A stretch of 28,749 nt of DNA, taken from NCBI GenBank assembly GCA_003598085.1, contig QZKU01000088.1, positions 1 through 28,749 of the forward strand, given 5' to 3'. Positions 1-7,703 of this stretch are shown here, piece by piece (position 1 is the first letter of the stretch; each line of letters starts with the position of its first letter). The translations under genes and the position numbers were made by a program. The DNA comes from Candidatus Abyssobacteria bacterium SURF_5. Lineage in GTDB: Bacteria > Abyssobacteria > SURF-5. The notes beneath the pieces were generated by a model. It did no database searches. It was given only the letters and a program-made list of their open reading frames with translations, and was not told where the DNA came from.

Positions 1-94
1 GCATGCCTGAGGCAAAGCCTTCAGGAAAGCCGGATGCGGGAAATCTGCACGTCCGGTTTGACGAGGGGGAGGGGTAATGCCCTCCCTACTCTAC
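1..94 (+). mobile_element. 3' end of a group II intron (domains V and VI)
   Basis: Positions 27-60 fold as a 34-nt domain V. The catalytic AGC triad is at 28-30 and pairs with GTT at 56-58 through a G-U wobble. The lower helix is 31-35 with 51-55, there is a two-base AC bulge at 49-50, and a GAAA-type loop lies at 40-43. A GC-rich domain VI hairpin follows at about 63-92, with a bulged A near position 88 as candidate branch point. The intron most likely ends at an AC near 94, but the exact 3' splice site is inferred. The reverse transcriptase/maturase gene would lie upstream, outside the window. Confidence 0.85.
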
Positions 95-115
95 CGTCTA
101 CGGTTCATTTAAGTA

Positions 116-144
116 TTGACCGGCTCTTGTTCTGGCCGGAATAA
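116..144 (+). promoter_or_regulatory. Possible sigma70 promoter for the porin gene
   Basis: TTGACC at 116-121 and GAATAA at 139-144 are separated by 17 bases. The site lies just past the intron end and 135 bases before the GTG start of the porin-like gene. The -10 match is weak, so this is tentative. The rest of 95-278 shows no gene. Confidence 0.3.
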
Positions 145-278
145 AGATCGTCGCCAGAAAGAGTTAAAGCGAAAATCGTTATAGTTTTACCGCAGTTTCG
201 ATTTCGAAAGAGTAACGGGAGAGCGAAGATTTTGAGTTTTTGGGGGAGAAGTGGGGAGAAGCGCATGCGGGGGAATAA

Positions 279-1895
279 GTGCGAGCTTTATGCGATGTAG
301 GAATTTCTTTCCTGTTGTGTCTTTTTTTACTTAGTCACCCTTTGAAAGCCTATTCCGAGGAGCTTCGGGGCTCTGGGGACAGACACCATTCTACGAATTC
401 AAAAGAACTGAATTCCGTAAACGGAGTCAGTCCCCTTCGCAAGGATGCAAGTGCTGAAGAGCTTCGGGGACAGCCTTCATCCTACGAATCTACGGAACAG
501 GATTCCGTAAATGGGGAGACTGAATCTGGGACTTCAGAGACAGATACTATTCTATTCCCTGAGGCGCGGGACAGGCTTCAAGAAGACGTGAATTCCGCGA
601 ATGGAGTCAGCCCCTTTCGCCTTGGGACAATCCCCGAAGCGCTCATGGATCAGTGGCGCGACTGGCCGCCGTCGGAAAATTTCAGGATCACTCTCGAATA
701 TCGGAATTACACCTATTTTGAGGATGAGGCTCTCGGCGATAGCCGCGACTCGATCAATGAGGGCAGATTCCGAATCGAGTACGACAAGCCGCTTCGCGAG
801 AATCTCCGGCTTTATCTGAATCTGCTTGCCCAGGCCGATGACGACGATTTCACGAGCGGCGTGTTCGACCTGGATGAGGACGATCTCGACCGAAGCTATC
901 TGAACTTTACGGAGGCGTTTGTCGATATCTATTTTGAGCGGTTCGATCTGCGGCTGGGCAAACAGATCATCAATTGGGGAAAGGCGGACGTTTTCAATCC
1001 GACGGACAATCTGACTCCGACGGATTATTCAAACCTGCTCGATGACGACGAGATCGGCGTTCTCGCGGCGAATCTGAATTATTATTGGAATGAGTGGAAC
1101 CTTCAGCTTGTTGCGATCCCGCTGTTCGCACCGAGCCGGCTGCCGCCTCGTGATACTCGGTTCTCGCTTTTTCCGAGCGACTCTCCGATCGTAATCGAGG
1201 ACCCCGAGCTTCCGCCGAACGCAATCGATAATGCGCAGGCGGGCGTCAGGCTGATGTCAACGTTTCGCGGCTGGGATTTTTCGGTGAGTTATTATGACGG
1301 GATCAACGACATACCGAGCCCGGAGCTGCGGTTTCAGCAGGTCATCATTCCGCCGCTCCCGATTCCGGTTGACGTCCCGTACATCGTTCCCGTCTACAAC
1401 CGATTCCGGTCGTTCGGCGCGGATTTTGCCACGGTATTCGATCGCTGGGGCCTTCATGGCGAGGCCGCGCAATTCATCTTTGACGGCGACCGGCAGGATT
1501 CTTACCTGCAGTACGTCATTGGGGTCGACTACAAGAAAAGCGATGTCCTCTTCGATCATGATCTTTTTATCATTCTTGAGTATGTCGGAGCGGAGGTGAC
1601 CGAAGAGGGCGAGGCGCTTGAGACGGGAATGCCGCCGCTCGATCGGGTGATAACCAGTGGATTCGCCACAAACATCAATTATGAATTTACCGAGTTCACG
1701 CGATTGGAAGTGAGGGGGGCGATAGATTTTCATCAAGGCGACGATTATTATGTTCAGCCGCAGTTGGTGCATGCGGTGAACGATAATTTGGCGGTGATCC
1801 TCGGATTTGATATCCTTGGAGGGCCGCGCGAGACGTTTTTCGGGCATTTCAAGGATAATGACCGCGTATACGGCAAACTGATTTATACGTTTTAA
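279..1895 (+). CDS. Outer-membrane beta-barrel protein, DUF1302/porin-like
   Basis: A 538-residue exported protein. It has a hydrophobic signal peptide (residues 1 to about 24), a low-complexity linker rich in Asn, Ser, Glu and Gly (about 25-112), and a long region of alternating aromatic/polar strands that ends in YGKLIYTF, the terminal aromatic typical of outer-membrane barrels. The segment around residues 225-250 (LGKQIINWGKADVFNPTDN) resembles the conserved motif of DUF1302-type porins, which are often encoded next to LolA-like proteins and RND exporters. The start is GTG at 279; the ATG at 264 runs into a stop after 11 codons. GGGGGAA lies just upstream of the GTG. The linker is oddly encoded by palindromic repeat DNA (see the repeats at 375-435, 461-530 and 568-615). 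The substrate is unknown. An outer-membrane location is well supported; the family name is moderately supported. Confidence 0.72.
   Translation: MRALCDVGISFLLCLFLLSHPLKAYSEELRGSGDRHHSTNSKELNSVNGVSPLRKDASAEELRGQPSSYESTEQDSVNGETESGTSETDTILFPEARDRLQEDVNSANGVSPFRLGTIPEALMDQWRDWPPSENFRITLEYRNYTYFEDEALGDSRDSINEGRFRIEYDKPLRENLRLYLNLLAQADDDDFTSGVFDLDEDDLDRSYLNFTEAFVDIYFERFDLRLGKQIINWGKADVFNPTDNLTPTDYSNLLDDDEIGVLAANLNYYWNEWNLQLVAIPLFAPSRLPPRDTRFSLFPSDSPIVIEDPELPPNAIDNAQAGVRLMSTFRGWDFSVSYYDGINDIPSPELRFQQVIIPPLPIPVDVPYIVPVYNRFRSFGADFATVFDRWGLHGEAAQFIFDGDRQDSYLQYVIGVDYKKSDVLFDHDLFIILEYVGAEVTEEGEALETGMPPLDRVITSGFATNINYEFTEFTRLEVRGAIDFHQGDDYYVQPQLVHAVNDNLAVILGFDILGGPRETFFGHFKDNDRVYGKLIYTF
375..435 (+). repeat. 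Palindromic REP-like repeat inside the porin coding sequence
   Basis: A 26-base left arm (375-400, starting GGGGACAGAC) and a 26-base right arm (410-435, ending GTCAGTCCCC) are near-perfect reverse complements around a 9-base loop. GGGGACAGAC...GTCTGTCCCC-like dyads with internal AATTCGT are typical of dispersed REP-type elements mobilised by RAYT (TnpA_REP) transposases; that assignment is from memory of the family. The reading frame passes through it without a stop. Confidence 0.75.
461..530 (+). repeat. Degenerate second copy of the intragenic palindromic repeat
   Basis: After GAGGAGCTTCGGGG at 357-370, the related GAAGAGCTTCGGGG occurs at 457-470. It is followed by CATCCTACGAATCTACGGAA and a GATTCCGTAAATGG block, matching the order of elements in 375-435 with substitutions. 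The frame stays open. Confidence 0.5.
568..615 (+). repeat. Degenerate third copy of the intragenic palindromic repeat
   Basis: GGGACAG at 568-574 and GAATTCCGCGAATGGAGTCA followed by GCCCC up to 615 match the ends of the repeat at 375-435. Middle bases have diverged. It encodes the NSANGVSPF part of the linker, parallel to NSVNGVSPL encoded by the first copy. Confidence 0.5.
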
Positions 1896-1944
1896 CGATG
1901 GGCGAATGCAATATTGTAGAGCAAAGGGTGGGATTGAAGGTTCT

Positions 1945-1970
1945 GTAGGGGCGACCCTATGTGGTCGCCC
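1945..1970 (+). repeat. GTAGGG-type palindromic repeat
   Basis: GTAGGGGCGACC at 1945-1956 and GGTCGCCC at 1963-1970 form a hairpin, GGGCGACC against GGTCGCCC. It lies between the porin and the LolA-like gene. The GTAGGG lead and the hairpin layout match the units at 20113 and 28511, although the stem sequence differs. It could act as a processing or pausing hairpin; this is inference. Confidence 0.55.
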
Positions 1971-2025
1971 GAGCATCCACACGCAGTTCCTGCAGAGTCT
2001 TCCTGCCATAGGGAGGGGATCAGTC

Positions 2026-2826
2026 ATGAGATACTCCAGGATTGTCGCTGTGATCATATCATTCATTGCCATTACGTTCTTGTGCGCACAGGCCGCGCTT
2101 TCCGAGGAGCTTACCGGCCGGCAGATCATGGAAAAAGAGGAACTTCTAAACAAGGGAAAAGATGAGTTCAACTGCATGAGCATGAAGCTTATCAACAGCC
2201 GCGGCCAGGAGCGAAACCGGAAAGTCGAATACTACCGCAAGACGGAAGAAGGCGACGTCGACAAGATACTCATGCGCTTCCTCGAGCCTGCGGACGTCAA
2301 GGGAGTCGGCCTGCTCACGCTCGAACAGATCGACCGCGACGACGACCAGTGGCTCTACCTGCCGGCCCTCAAGAAGGTGCGCAGGATCTCGTCGAGCGAC
2401 CAGACCGACAATTTCATGGGGACCGATTTCACTTACGAGGACATCCGTTCCGAAAAACTCGACAGGCACATCTACAATGTTATCGGGAGCGAGATTCTCG
2501 ACGGCCACGACTGCTATATGATTGAAGCGCTCCCCGCCGACGAGGCCCAGAAGCGGGAGAGCGGTTACAGCCGCCGCGAGATCTGGATTCGCAAAGACAT
2601 CTTTCTCACGGTCCAGACCAAGTACTATGACCGAAAGGGCGAGTTTTTCAAACTCGGAGTAGTGAAGGACATCGTTGAGATCGCGCCTAATGTCTATCGG
2701 CCCAATTTCATGGAAATGAAGAACCTGAAAACAAACCACACCACGCAACTGAATTTCGATAACAGACGGGTAAACCAGGGAATCGACAACGTAGTTTTTA
2801 CCGAACGCGAACTGAAACGCGGTTGA
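2026..2826 (+). CDS. Periplasmic outer-membrane lipoprotein-sorting (LolA-like) protein
   Basis: A 266-residue protein with a clear signal peptide (residues 1 to about 26, ending near AQAALS). The body resembles the LolA-like family (PF17131 type). Family features visible are an early E-E-L motif, strands carrying Y-R-K and K-I-L-M-R-F, the core DDDQWLYLPALKKVRRISSSDQTDNFMGTDFTYEDI, split here by its central RRISSS turn, and a late strand YDRKGEFFKLGVV. These proteins are thought to bind lipid or lipoprotein acyl chains in a half-barrel, and they often sit beside a porin-like protein and an RND exporter. The porin is present; no RND gene is visible. ATG 2026 is chosen because GGGAGGGG lies at 2011-2018 and it begins the signal peptide; the frame is open 40 codons further upstream but has no Shine-Dalgarno there. 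Confidence 0.83.
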   Translation: MRYSRIVAVIISFIAITFLCAQAALSEELTGRQIMEKEELLNKGKDEFNCMSMKLINSRGQERNRKVEYYRKTEEGDVDKILMRFLEPADVKGVGLLTLEQIDRDDDQWLYLPALKKVRRISSSDQTDNFMGTDFTYEDIRSEKLDRHIYNVIGSEILDGHDCYMIEALPADEAQKRESGYSRREIWIRKDIFLTVQTKYYDRKGEFFKLGVVKDIVEIAPNVYRPNFMEMKNLKTNHTTQLNFDNRRVNQGIDNVVFTERELKRG

Positions 2827-3003
2827 CAACGGTTGCAGGCGGATTAACAGATATAGCTCTCCTTCGTCCCCCGTTCGCCTTGCCTTGGAGCAAAAGCTGC
2901 GTCAATTTCCCCGCGCCGCAAAGCGGTCTAAGTTAAGGATAAACAATACGTTCCATGTCTCGTGACAGTGCTGTTCCGCGCCTGTTCACAACTGGTTGCT
3001 TGC

Positions 3004-3032
3004 TTGACAACGTATGGGGATTGTGATAGCAT
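3004..3032 (+). promoter_or_regulatory. Strong sigma70-type promoter for rpsA
   Basis: TTGACA at 3004-3009, a 17-base spacer, an extended -10 TG at 3024-3025 and TAGCAT at 3027-3032. Transcription would start about 36 bases before the rpsA ATG. Confidence 0.75.
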
Positions 3033-3075
3033 AAACAATGCTAATTTATTTTACCGAGGAGGTTTTCGAAAACAT

Positions 3076-4959
3076 ATGGCATTTGAGGAAAAACATGAAC
3101 CCGCTCGTACTGAGCCCGAGCCGACGGCGGAGGCGCGGCGAGTAGCACCCCGACACCGCATTTCCTCTGTTCAGAGTGAAGATCTAAGCGACGCAGACCT
3201 CGACAAAATCGAGGACATGTCCCAGATTTATGAGCAGACCCTGAAGGATTTCGAGGAAGGCGAAGTAGTAAAAGGAAGCATTGTTTCGGTTGGACCGGAC
3301 TACGTGTTGGTGGACATCGGCTATAAGTCGGAAGGCACGATTCATCTTTCCGAATTTTCAGAGCCCGACCAGGTGAAGGTCGGCGATGAGGTTGACGTCC
3401 TCATCGAGATCGCGGAAGATCAGGATGGAATGATCGTCCTCTCGAAGACAAAAGCCGACAAAATCAAGAACTGGGCCAAGATTCAGAAGTTGTTCGAGGA
3501 CAATCAGCTTGTCGAAGGCAAAATTGTCCGCAAGGTAAAAGGCGGCTTCAAGGTCGATATCGGACTGGACGCTTTCTTGCCGGCTTCGCAAATCGCGCGC
3601 CGGCCCGTCGGCGATCTCGACCAGTATCTTGGGAAAGTGTATAAGTTCCGGATTATCAAACTGACCAAACGGCGAAGGAACGTCGTGCTCTCGCGCAAGC
3701 AAGTGCTCGAGGAGGCCAGGAGCGAAGACAAGGCCCGCCTGCTGGGCACTCTCGAGATCGGGAAGGAACTCGAGGGCGTCGTGAAGAATATCACCGACTT
3801 CGGCGCATTCATCGACGTCGGAGGGATCGACGGCCTGCTCCACATCACCGATATGTCGTGGGGCCGCATCAAGCATCCGTCCGAAGTCCTCTCAGTCGGC
3901 GAGAAGGTCCGGGTGAAAGTCCTGAATTTCAACAAGGAAGATGAGAAGATATCGCTCGGCCTGAAGCAGATGACGCCGAACCCCTGGTCGCACGTCGAGG
4001 AGAAGTATCCGATCGGCGCCGCCGTCAGGGGGCGGGTCGTCAGCATGACCGATTACGGCGCGTTTGTGCAGCTCGAAGAGGGCGTCGAGGGCATGGTGCA
4101 TATCTCAGAGATGTCCTGGACCAAGCGCGTGCGGCATCCCTCCGAGATCGTCCACATCGGGCAGGAAATTGATGTGAAACTGCTCAACGTGGACGCGAAG
4201 AACGAGAAGATATCGCTGGGCATCAAGCAGATCGGCGAGAATCCCTGGGTCCGCATGAAGGAGAAATATCCGACCGGGACCATTGTCAAGGGACTCGTCC
4301 GCAACCTGACCGACTACGGCGCATTCATTCAGATCGAGGAAGGCATCGACGGCCTTCTCCACATCTCCGATATGTCGTGGACCAAAAAGGTGAATCATCC
4401 GTCCGAGGTGTTGAAAAAAGGCGATGAAGTCGAAGTCCAGGTCCTGAACGTGGATTCCCAGCACGAGCGGATATCACTCGGGCTCAAGCAGCTCGAAGCC
4501 GATCCGTGGCGTGAGGTCGGAAAAAGATATCGCGCGGGCGACTACGTCGAGACCAGCATATCCAAGCTCGTCTCCTTTGGCGCATTTGCGCGGCTCGATA
4601 ACGGAATCGAAGGACTGATTCATATCTCCGAACTCTCCAAAGACCGCGTGGCGAAACCCGAAGAGGTGGTCCATCCCGGCGAGAAGGTCGTTGTCAAAAT
4701 TATCAGCATCGATCCTTCCACCAGGAAAATCGGCCTCAGCCTGAAACAGTACAAGGAAGAGCTGGAAAAAGCCGACACAGCCGAATATCAGAATAACGTA
4801 GCCTCGAACGTAAGCATCGGCGAAGTGGCAGGCGAAGAGTTGAGCGCAAAAATCGCTGAAGCCGCAGAGGCCGAAGAGACCGGGGTGGCGGCGCCGGAGG
4901 AAGAGACGGACGCAACCGCGGCCGAGGCCGAGGAGACGGAAGTTCGCGAAGGCGACTGA
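3076..4959 (+). CDS. rpsA: 30S ribosomal protein S1
   Basis: A 627-residue protein with six consecutive S1 RNA-binding domains. Counting from ATG 3076 they start at roughly residues 60, 145, 230, 315, 400 and 490. Domains 3-5 carry the classic GAFI/GAFV strand, GLLHISDMSW-like motif and K-ISLGLKQ ending. Domains 1 and 2 are divergent, as is usual for the ribosome-binding half of S1. The C-terminus is an acidic Glu/Ala tail. S1 binds mRNA leaders and delivers them to the 30S subunit. ATG 3076 is preferred over an upstream in-frame start at 2962 because GAGGAGG lies at 3056-3062 and the promoter at 3004-3032 would begin transcription downstream of 2962. The gene stands alone between its promoter and the terminator at 5138-5170. 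Confidence 0.95.
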   Translation: MAFEEKHEPARTEPEPTAEARRVAPRHRISSVQSEDLSDADLDKIEDMSQIYEQTLKDFEEGEVVKGSIVSVGPDYVLVDIGYKSEGTIHLSEFSEPDQVKVGDEVDVLIEIAEDQDGMIVLSKTKADKIKNWAKIQKLFEDNQLVEGKIVRKVKGGFKVDIGLDAFLPASQIARRPVGDLDQYLGKVYKFRIIKLTKRRRNVVLSRKQVLEEARSEDKARLLGTLEIGKELEGVVKNITDFGAFIDVGGIDGLLHITDMSWGRIKHPSEVLSVGEKVRVKVLNFNKEDEKISLGLKQMTPNPWSHVEEKYPIGAAVRGRVVSMTDYGAFVQLEEGVEGMVHISEMSWTKRVRHPSEIVHIGQEIDVKLLNVDAKNEKISLGIKQIGENPWVRMKEKYPTGTIVKGLVRNLTDYGAFIQIEEGIDGLLHISDMSWTKKVNHPSEVLKKGDEVEVQVLNVDSQHERISLGLKQLEADPWREVGKRYRAGDYVETSISKLVSFGAFARLDNGIEGLIHISELSKDRVAKPEEVVHPGEKVVVKIISIDPSTRKIGLSLKQYKEELEKADTAEYQNNVASNVSIGEVAGEELSAKIAEAAEAEETGVAAPEEETDATAAEAEETEVREGD

Positions 4960-5010
4960 TCTGCAGGACGCGCCGCCTGAATTTCCTGTCATGATATCTG
5001 ACGCGTGCTC

Positions 5011-5068
5011 CCGTTGAAACAACGGAGGGGAATATTCCTCGAAAGAACCGGCGGCATAATGGCGCCGG
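5011..5068 (+). other. Three tandem hairpins in the rpsA 3' region
   Basis: CCGTTG (5011-5016) pairs with CAACGG (5020-5025). A 14-base near-palindrome, GGGGAATATTCCTC, occupies 5027-5040. CCGGCG (5048-5053) pairs with CGCCGG (5063-5068). All lie between the rpsA stop and its terminator and contain no reading frame. Function unknown. Confidence 0.5.
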
Positions 5069-5137
5069 GCTTGAGTATGAAGTTCGCGGCGCATGTCGTA
5101 AAGCAAAAACAAAAAAGCGAGTAAATACGAGACCTGA

Positions 5138-5170
5138 AGCGAGGTAATTCTCCTTTTCCTCGCTTTTTTT
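5138..5170 (+). terminator. Intrinsic terminator after rpsA
   Basis: AGCGAGG (5138-5144) pairs with CCTCGCT (5158-5164) around a 13-base loop and runs directly into a T tract (5164-5170). Confidence 0.9.
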
Positions 5171-5223
5171 GTATCTCCCTTTCTTCAATCTTCCTCTGCG
5201 GAAGAACAGCTAGTGGTGGATGC

Positions 5224-6426
5224 ATGAAAGTCGCTCTCCTTATCGGCGATGGGATGGCCGATTATCCCGTTGAAGAACTTGACGGCCTCACTCCGCTCGA
5301 GGCGGCCGAGACCCCAAATATGGATCGGCTCGCCCGCGAAGGGACCGTCGGGCTGGTGCGAACCGTGCCGGAAGGCACGGCGCCCGGGAGCGATATCGCC
5401 AATCTGAACCTTCTCGGGTACGACGTTTCCCGCTACTATACCGGCCGCGCGCCTCTCGAATGCGCGAGCCGCAACATTGATCTTACCGCTGAACAGATCG
5501 CTTTCCGGTGCAACCTTGTCACCGTAGCCGACGAGACCATGGTCGACTACAGCGCCGGCCACATCGGCAGCGAAGAAGCGGCCGAATTGATCGCGGATAT
5601 CGACCGGCAACTGGGTGACTCATCGCGGAAGTTCTACGCCGGTGTCAGCTACAGGCATCTCCTGGTGGCGGATCCGGGCGGCGCAAAATGGGAAACCAAT
5701 CTCACGTGCACTCCTCCTCACGATATCGTCGGGCAGCCGATTACGTCATATCTGCCGCAGGGGGAGAACCAGCAGCTTTTCCGAAAGATGATGCTCGAAT
5801 CGCAGAAGATTCTTTCCGAGCATGCGGTCAATCTTCGCAGAATCAGGTCGGGGAAGCGGCCGGCGACCATGATCTGGCTGTGGGGTCACGGCAAGCGCCC
5901 GTCGATGCCGACGTTTCAGCAGTTGTACGCAATGAAAGGGGCGGTGATCTCGGCGGTCGACCTGATCCGGGGTCTCGGCAAGTATGCGGGATTGAACGTA
6001 ATCGACGTGCCGGGGGCCACCGGCTATTTCGATACAAATTATTCCGGCAAGGCCGGACACGGAATCGATTCACTCAAGAAATCTGATTTTCTTTTTCTTC
6101 ATGTCGAGGCGCCGGATGAAGCCGGGCATGCAGGCAATATGCAAGAGAAGATCAGAGCGATCGAGAACTTCGATCGGCTCATCGTTGGACCGATCACCGA
6201 TGCTCTCTCCGGCTCGGAGCCGGCCCGGCTTCTGGTGTTGCCCGACCACGCCACTCCGTTAAGCGTTCGCACGCATGTGAGCGATCCGGTCCCCTTTGTC
6301 GCTCACGGCGCCGCCATCCCGACCAACGGCTGCTCCGGCTTCAGCGAGGCGCAGGCCGGGCGGACGCGATTATATATAGAGAAGGGTTTTGAGCTTTTGC
6401 CGGCTTATCTGAAGAGAGATACATGA
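5224..6426 (+). CDS. apgM: Cofactor-independent phosphoglycerate mutase (apgM type); proposed homoserine kinase
   Basis: A 400-residue alkaline-phosphatase-superfamily enzyme of the archaeal/bacterial short iPGM group. Visible metal and catalytic signatures are D9 in LIGDGMAD, the Ser nucleophile S56 in TAPGSDIANLN, the DEAGHAG motif around residue 300 and the PDHATP motif around 340. The usual reaction is 2-/3-phosphoglycerate interconversion with two divalent metal ions. A subgroup found beside threonine-pathway genes has been proposed to be a homoserine kinase. Here it directly precedes aspartate kinase with about 20 bases between them, which favours the latter role, but the sequence alone does not decide. 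GGTGGA precedes ATG 5224. It is the first gene of an operon reaching 9812. Confidence 0.87.
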   Translation: MKVALLIGDGMADYPVEELDGLTPLEAAETPNMDRLAREGTVGLVRTVPEGTAPGSDIANLNLLGYDVSRYYTGRAPLECASRNIDLTAEQIAFRCNLVTVADETMVDYSAGHIGSEEAAELIADIDRQLGDSSRKFYAGVSYRHLLVADPGGAKWETNLTCTPPHDIVGQPITSYLPQGENQQLFRKMMLESQKILSEHAVNLRRIRSGKRPATMIWLWGHGKRPSMPTFQQLYAMKGAVISAVDLIRGLGKYAGLNVIDVPGATGYFDTNYSGKAGHGIDSLKKSDFLFLHVEAPDEAGHAGNMQEKIRAIENFDRLIVGPITDALSGSEPARLLVLPDHATPLSVRTHVSDPVPFVAHGAAIPTNGCSGFSEAQAGRTRLYIEKGFELLPAYLKRDT

Positions 6427-6443
6427 GAAAGGCGGGAGAGACT

Positions 6444-7703
6444 GTGGCTCTGATTGTACAGAAATACGGCGGGACTTCGGTCGCAAACACAGAGAAAATA
6501 AAGAACGTTGCCCGGCGCGTTGCCGAGACCAGGAACGGCGGCAACAAGCTTATAATCGTCGTTTCCGCAATGGGCGAGATGACGGACGAGTTGGTTGATC
6601 TGGCGAGCCAGATCACCGATTCGCCCAACGAACGCGAGTACGATATGCTACTGTCGACCGGCGAGCAGATTTCCGTGGCGCTGCTGGCGATGGCGCTTCA
6701 AGCGCTCGGGCACGAGGCCATTTCGTTTACCGGCGGACAGGTCGGCATCAAGACCGACGGCTGGCACACCAAGGCGAGGATCCTCTCGATCGACACTTCT
6801 CGAATCCAAAAGGAACTGGAAGCGGGGAAAATTGCAATCGTGTGCGGGTTCCAGGGAGTCAACAGCGACTATGACATCACCACGCTCGGGCGGGGCGGCT
6901 CCGACACGAGCGCGGTTGCCCTGGCGGCGGCGTTCAGAGCGGATCTTTGCGAAATCTATACCGACGTCGACGGCGTCTATACGGCCGATCCCCGCATTGT
7001 GCCCGAAGCGCGCAAGCTCGCTCGGATCGCATACGACGAACTGCTGGAGATGGCCAGTCTCGGGGCGCAGGTCATGCAGCCGCGCGCAGTCGAATTCGGT
7101 AAGAAATACGGGGTGCCGATGCGGATCAGGTCGAGCTACAACAAAGACACCGGTACCCTTGTCACCAAGGAGGTAGCTGCAATGGAAAAAGTAGTGGTCA
7201 GCGGTGCGACGTTAAATGAAAAGGAAGCCAAAATCACGCTGGTCGGCGTTACCGATAAACCCGGTGTCGCCGCAACACTTTTCGAAAATATCGCCGCCCA
7301 AAACATCGTGGTCGATATGATCATTCAGAACGTCAGCGAAGGCGGCCTGAGCGATATCTCCTTTACCGTTCCCAAGGATGACATGAAGAAGGCGGTCAAG
7401 GTGGCGGAACAGATCAAAAAGGAAATCGGTGCAAGAGACGTCCGCGCCGACAGCAACATCGCGAAGGTTTCCGTCGTCGGAGTCGGAATGCGAAGCCATT
7501 CGGGCGTGGCCGCCAAGATGTTCAAGACGCTCGCCGACGAGGGGATCAATATCGACATGATCAGCACCTCCGAGATCAAGATATCCTGTGTCGTCGAAGG
7601 CAGCCGCGGGCGCGACGCCCTCCGCGCGCTCCATGGCGTGTTTGAGCTGGAGAAAGCCGCCGCCCTCATCGAGGAACAAGCGCATGAAAGTCGAACTGTA
7701 TGA
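6444..7703 (+). CDS. lysC: Aspartate kinase
   Basis: A 419-residue aspartokinase, the first step of the lysine, threonine, methionine and isoleucine branch. The N-terminal kinase domain shows KYGGTSVAN, FTGGQVGIKTDG and TTLGRGGSDTSAVALA, then the YTDVDGVYTADPRIV motif. Two ACT regulatory domains follow (about residues 262-335 and 342-415, opening with ITLVGVTDKPGV and VSVVGVGMRSHSGV), implying feedback control by end-product amino acids. GTG 6444 is chosen because it begins at the near-universal ALIVQKYGGTSV N-terminus and follows GGGAGAG at 6434-6440. ATG 6423, overlapping the previous stop as ATGA, is an alternative that adds seven residues. The 3' end overlaps the next gene by 20 bases. 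Confidence 0.95.
   Translation: MALIVQKYGGTSVANTEKIKNVARRVAETRNGGNKLIIVVSAMGEMTDELVDLASQITDSPNEREYDMLLSTGEQISVALLAMALQALGHEAISFTGGQVGIKTDGWHTKARILSIDTSRIQKELEAGKIAIVCGFQGVNSDYDITTLGRGGSDTSAVALAAAFRADLCEIYTDVDGVYTADPRIVPEARKLARIAYDELLEMASLGAQVMQPRAVEFGKKYGVPMRIRSSYNKDTGTLVTKEVAAMEKVVVSGATLNEKEAKITLVGVTDKPGVAATLFENIAAQNIVVDMIIQNVSEGGLSDISFTVPKDDMKKAVKVAEQIKKEIGARDVRADSNIAKVSVVGVGMRSHSGVAAKMFKTLADEGINIDMISTSEIKISCVVEGSRGRDALRALHGVFELEKAAALIEEQAHESRTV
7182..7703 (+). CDS. Probable aspartokinase beta subunit from an internal in-frame start
   Basis: Inside lysC and in the same frame, AAGGAGGT (7167-7174) is followed after seven bases by ATG 7182. This is the best Shine-Dalgarno in the operon, placed exactly at the linker between the kinase domain and the ACT domains. 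The product would be 173 residues holding both ACT domains. Bacillus and Corynebacterium lysC genes make such a beta subunit and form alpha2beta2 kinases. Production here is inferred from the start signal and the domain boundary. Confidence 0.6.
   Translation: MEKVVVSGATLNEKEAKITLVGVTDKPGVAATLFENIAAQNIVVDMIIQNVSEGGLSDISFTVPKDDMKKAVKVAEQIKKEIGARDVRADSNIAKVSVVGVGMRSHSGVAAKMFKTLADEGINIDMISTSEIKISCVVEGSRGRDALRALHGVFELEKAAALIEEQAHESRTV

Noticed and set aside
1257-2195. 312-codon open frame on the minus strand
   Set aside because: Antisense to the porin-like gene and across the intergenic repeat; composition unlike a real protein.
2146-2829. 227-codon open frame on the minus strand
   Set aside because: Antisense shadow of the LolA-like gene.
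2962-3075. Upstream extension of rpsA (38 codons)
   Set aside because: It lies over the promoter and lacks a ribosome site; the ATG at 3076 follows GAGGAGG.
4474-5112. 212-codon open frame on the minus strand
   Set aside because: Antisense to rpsA and its 3' hairpins; Arg/Leu-rich shadow.
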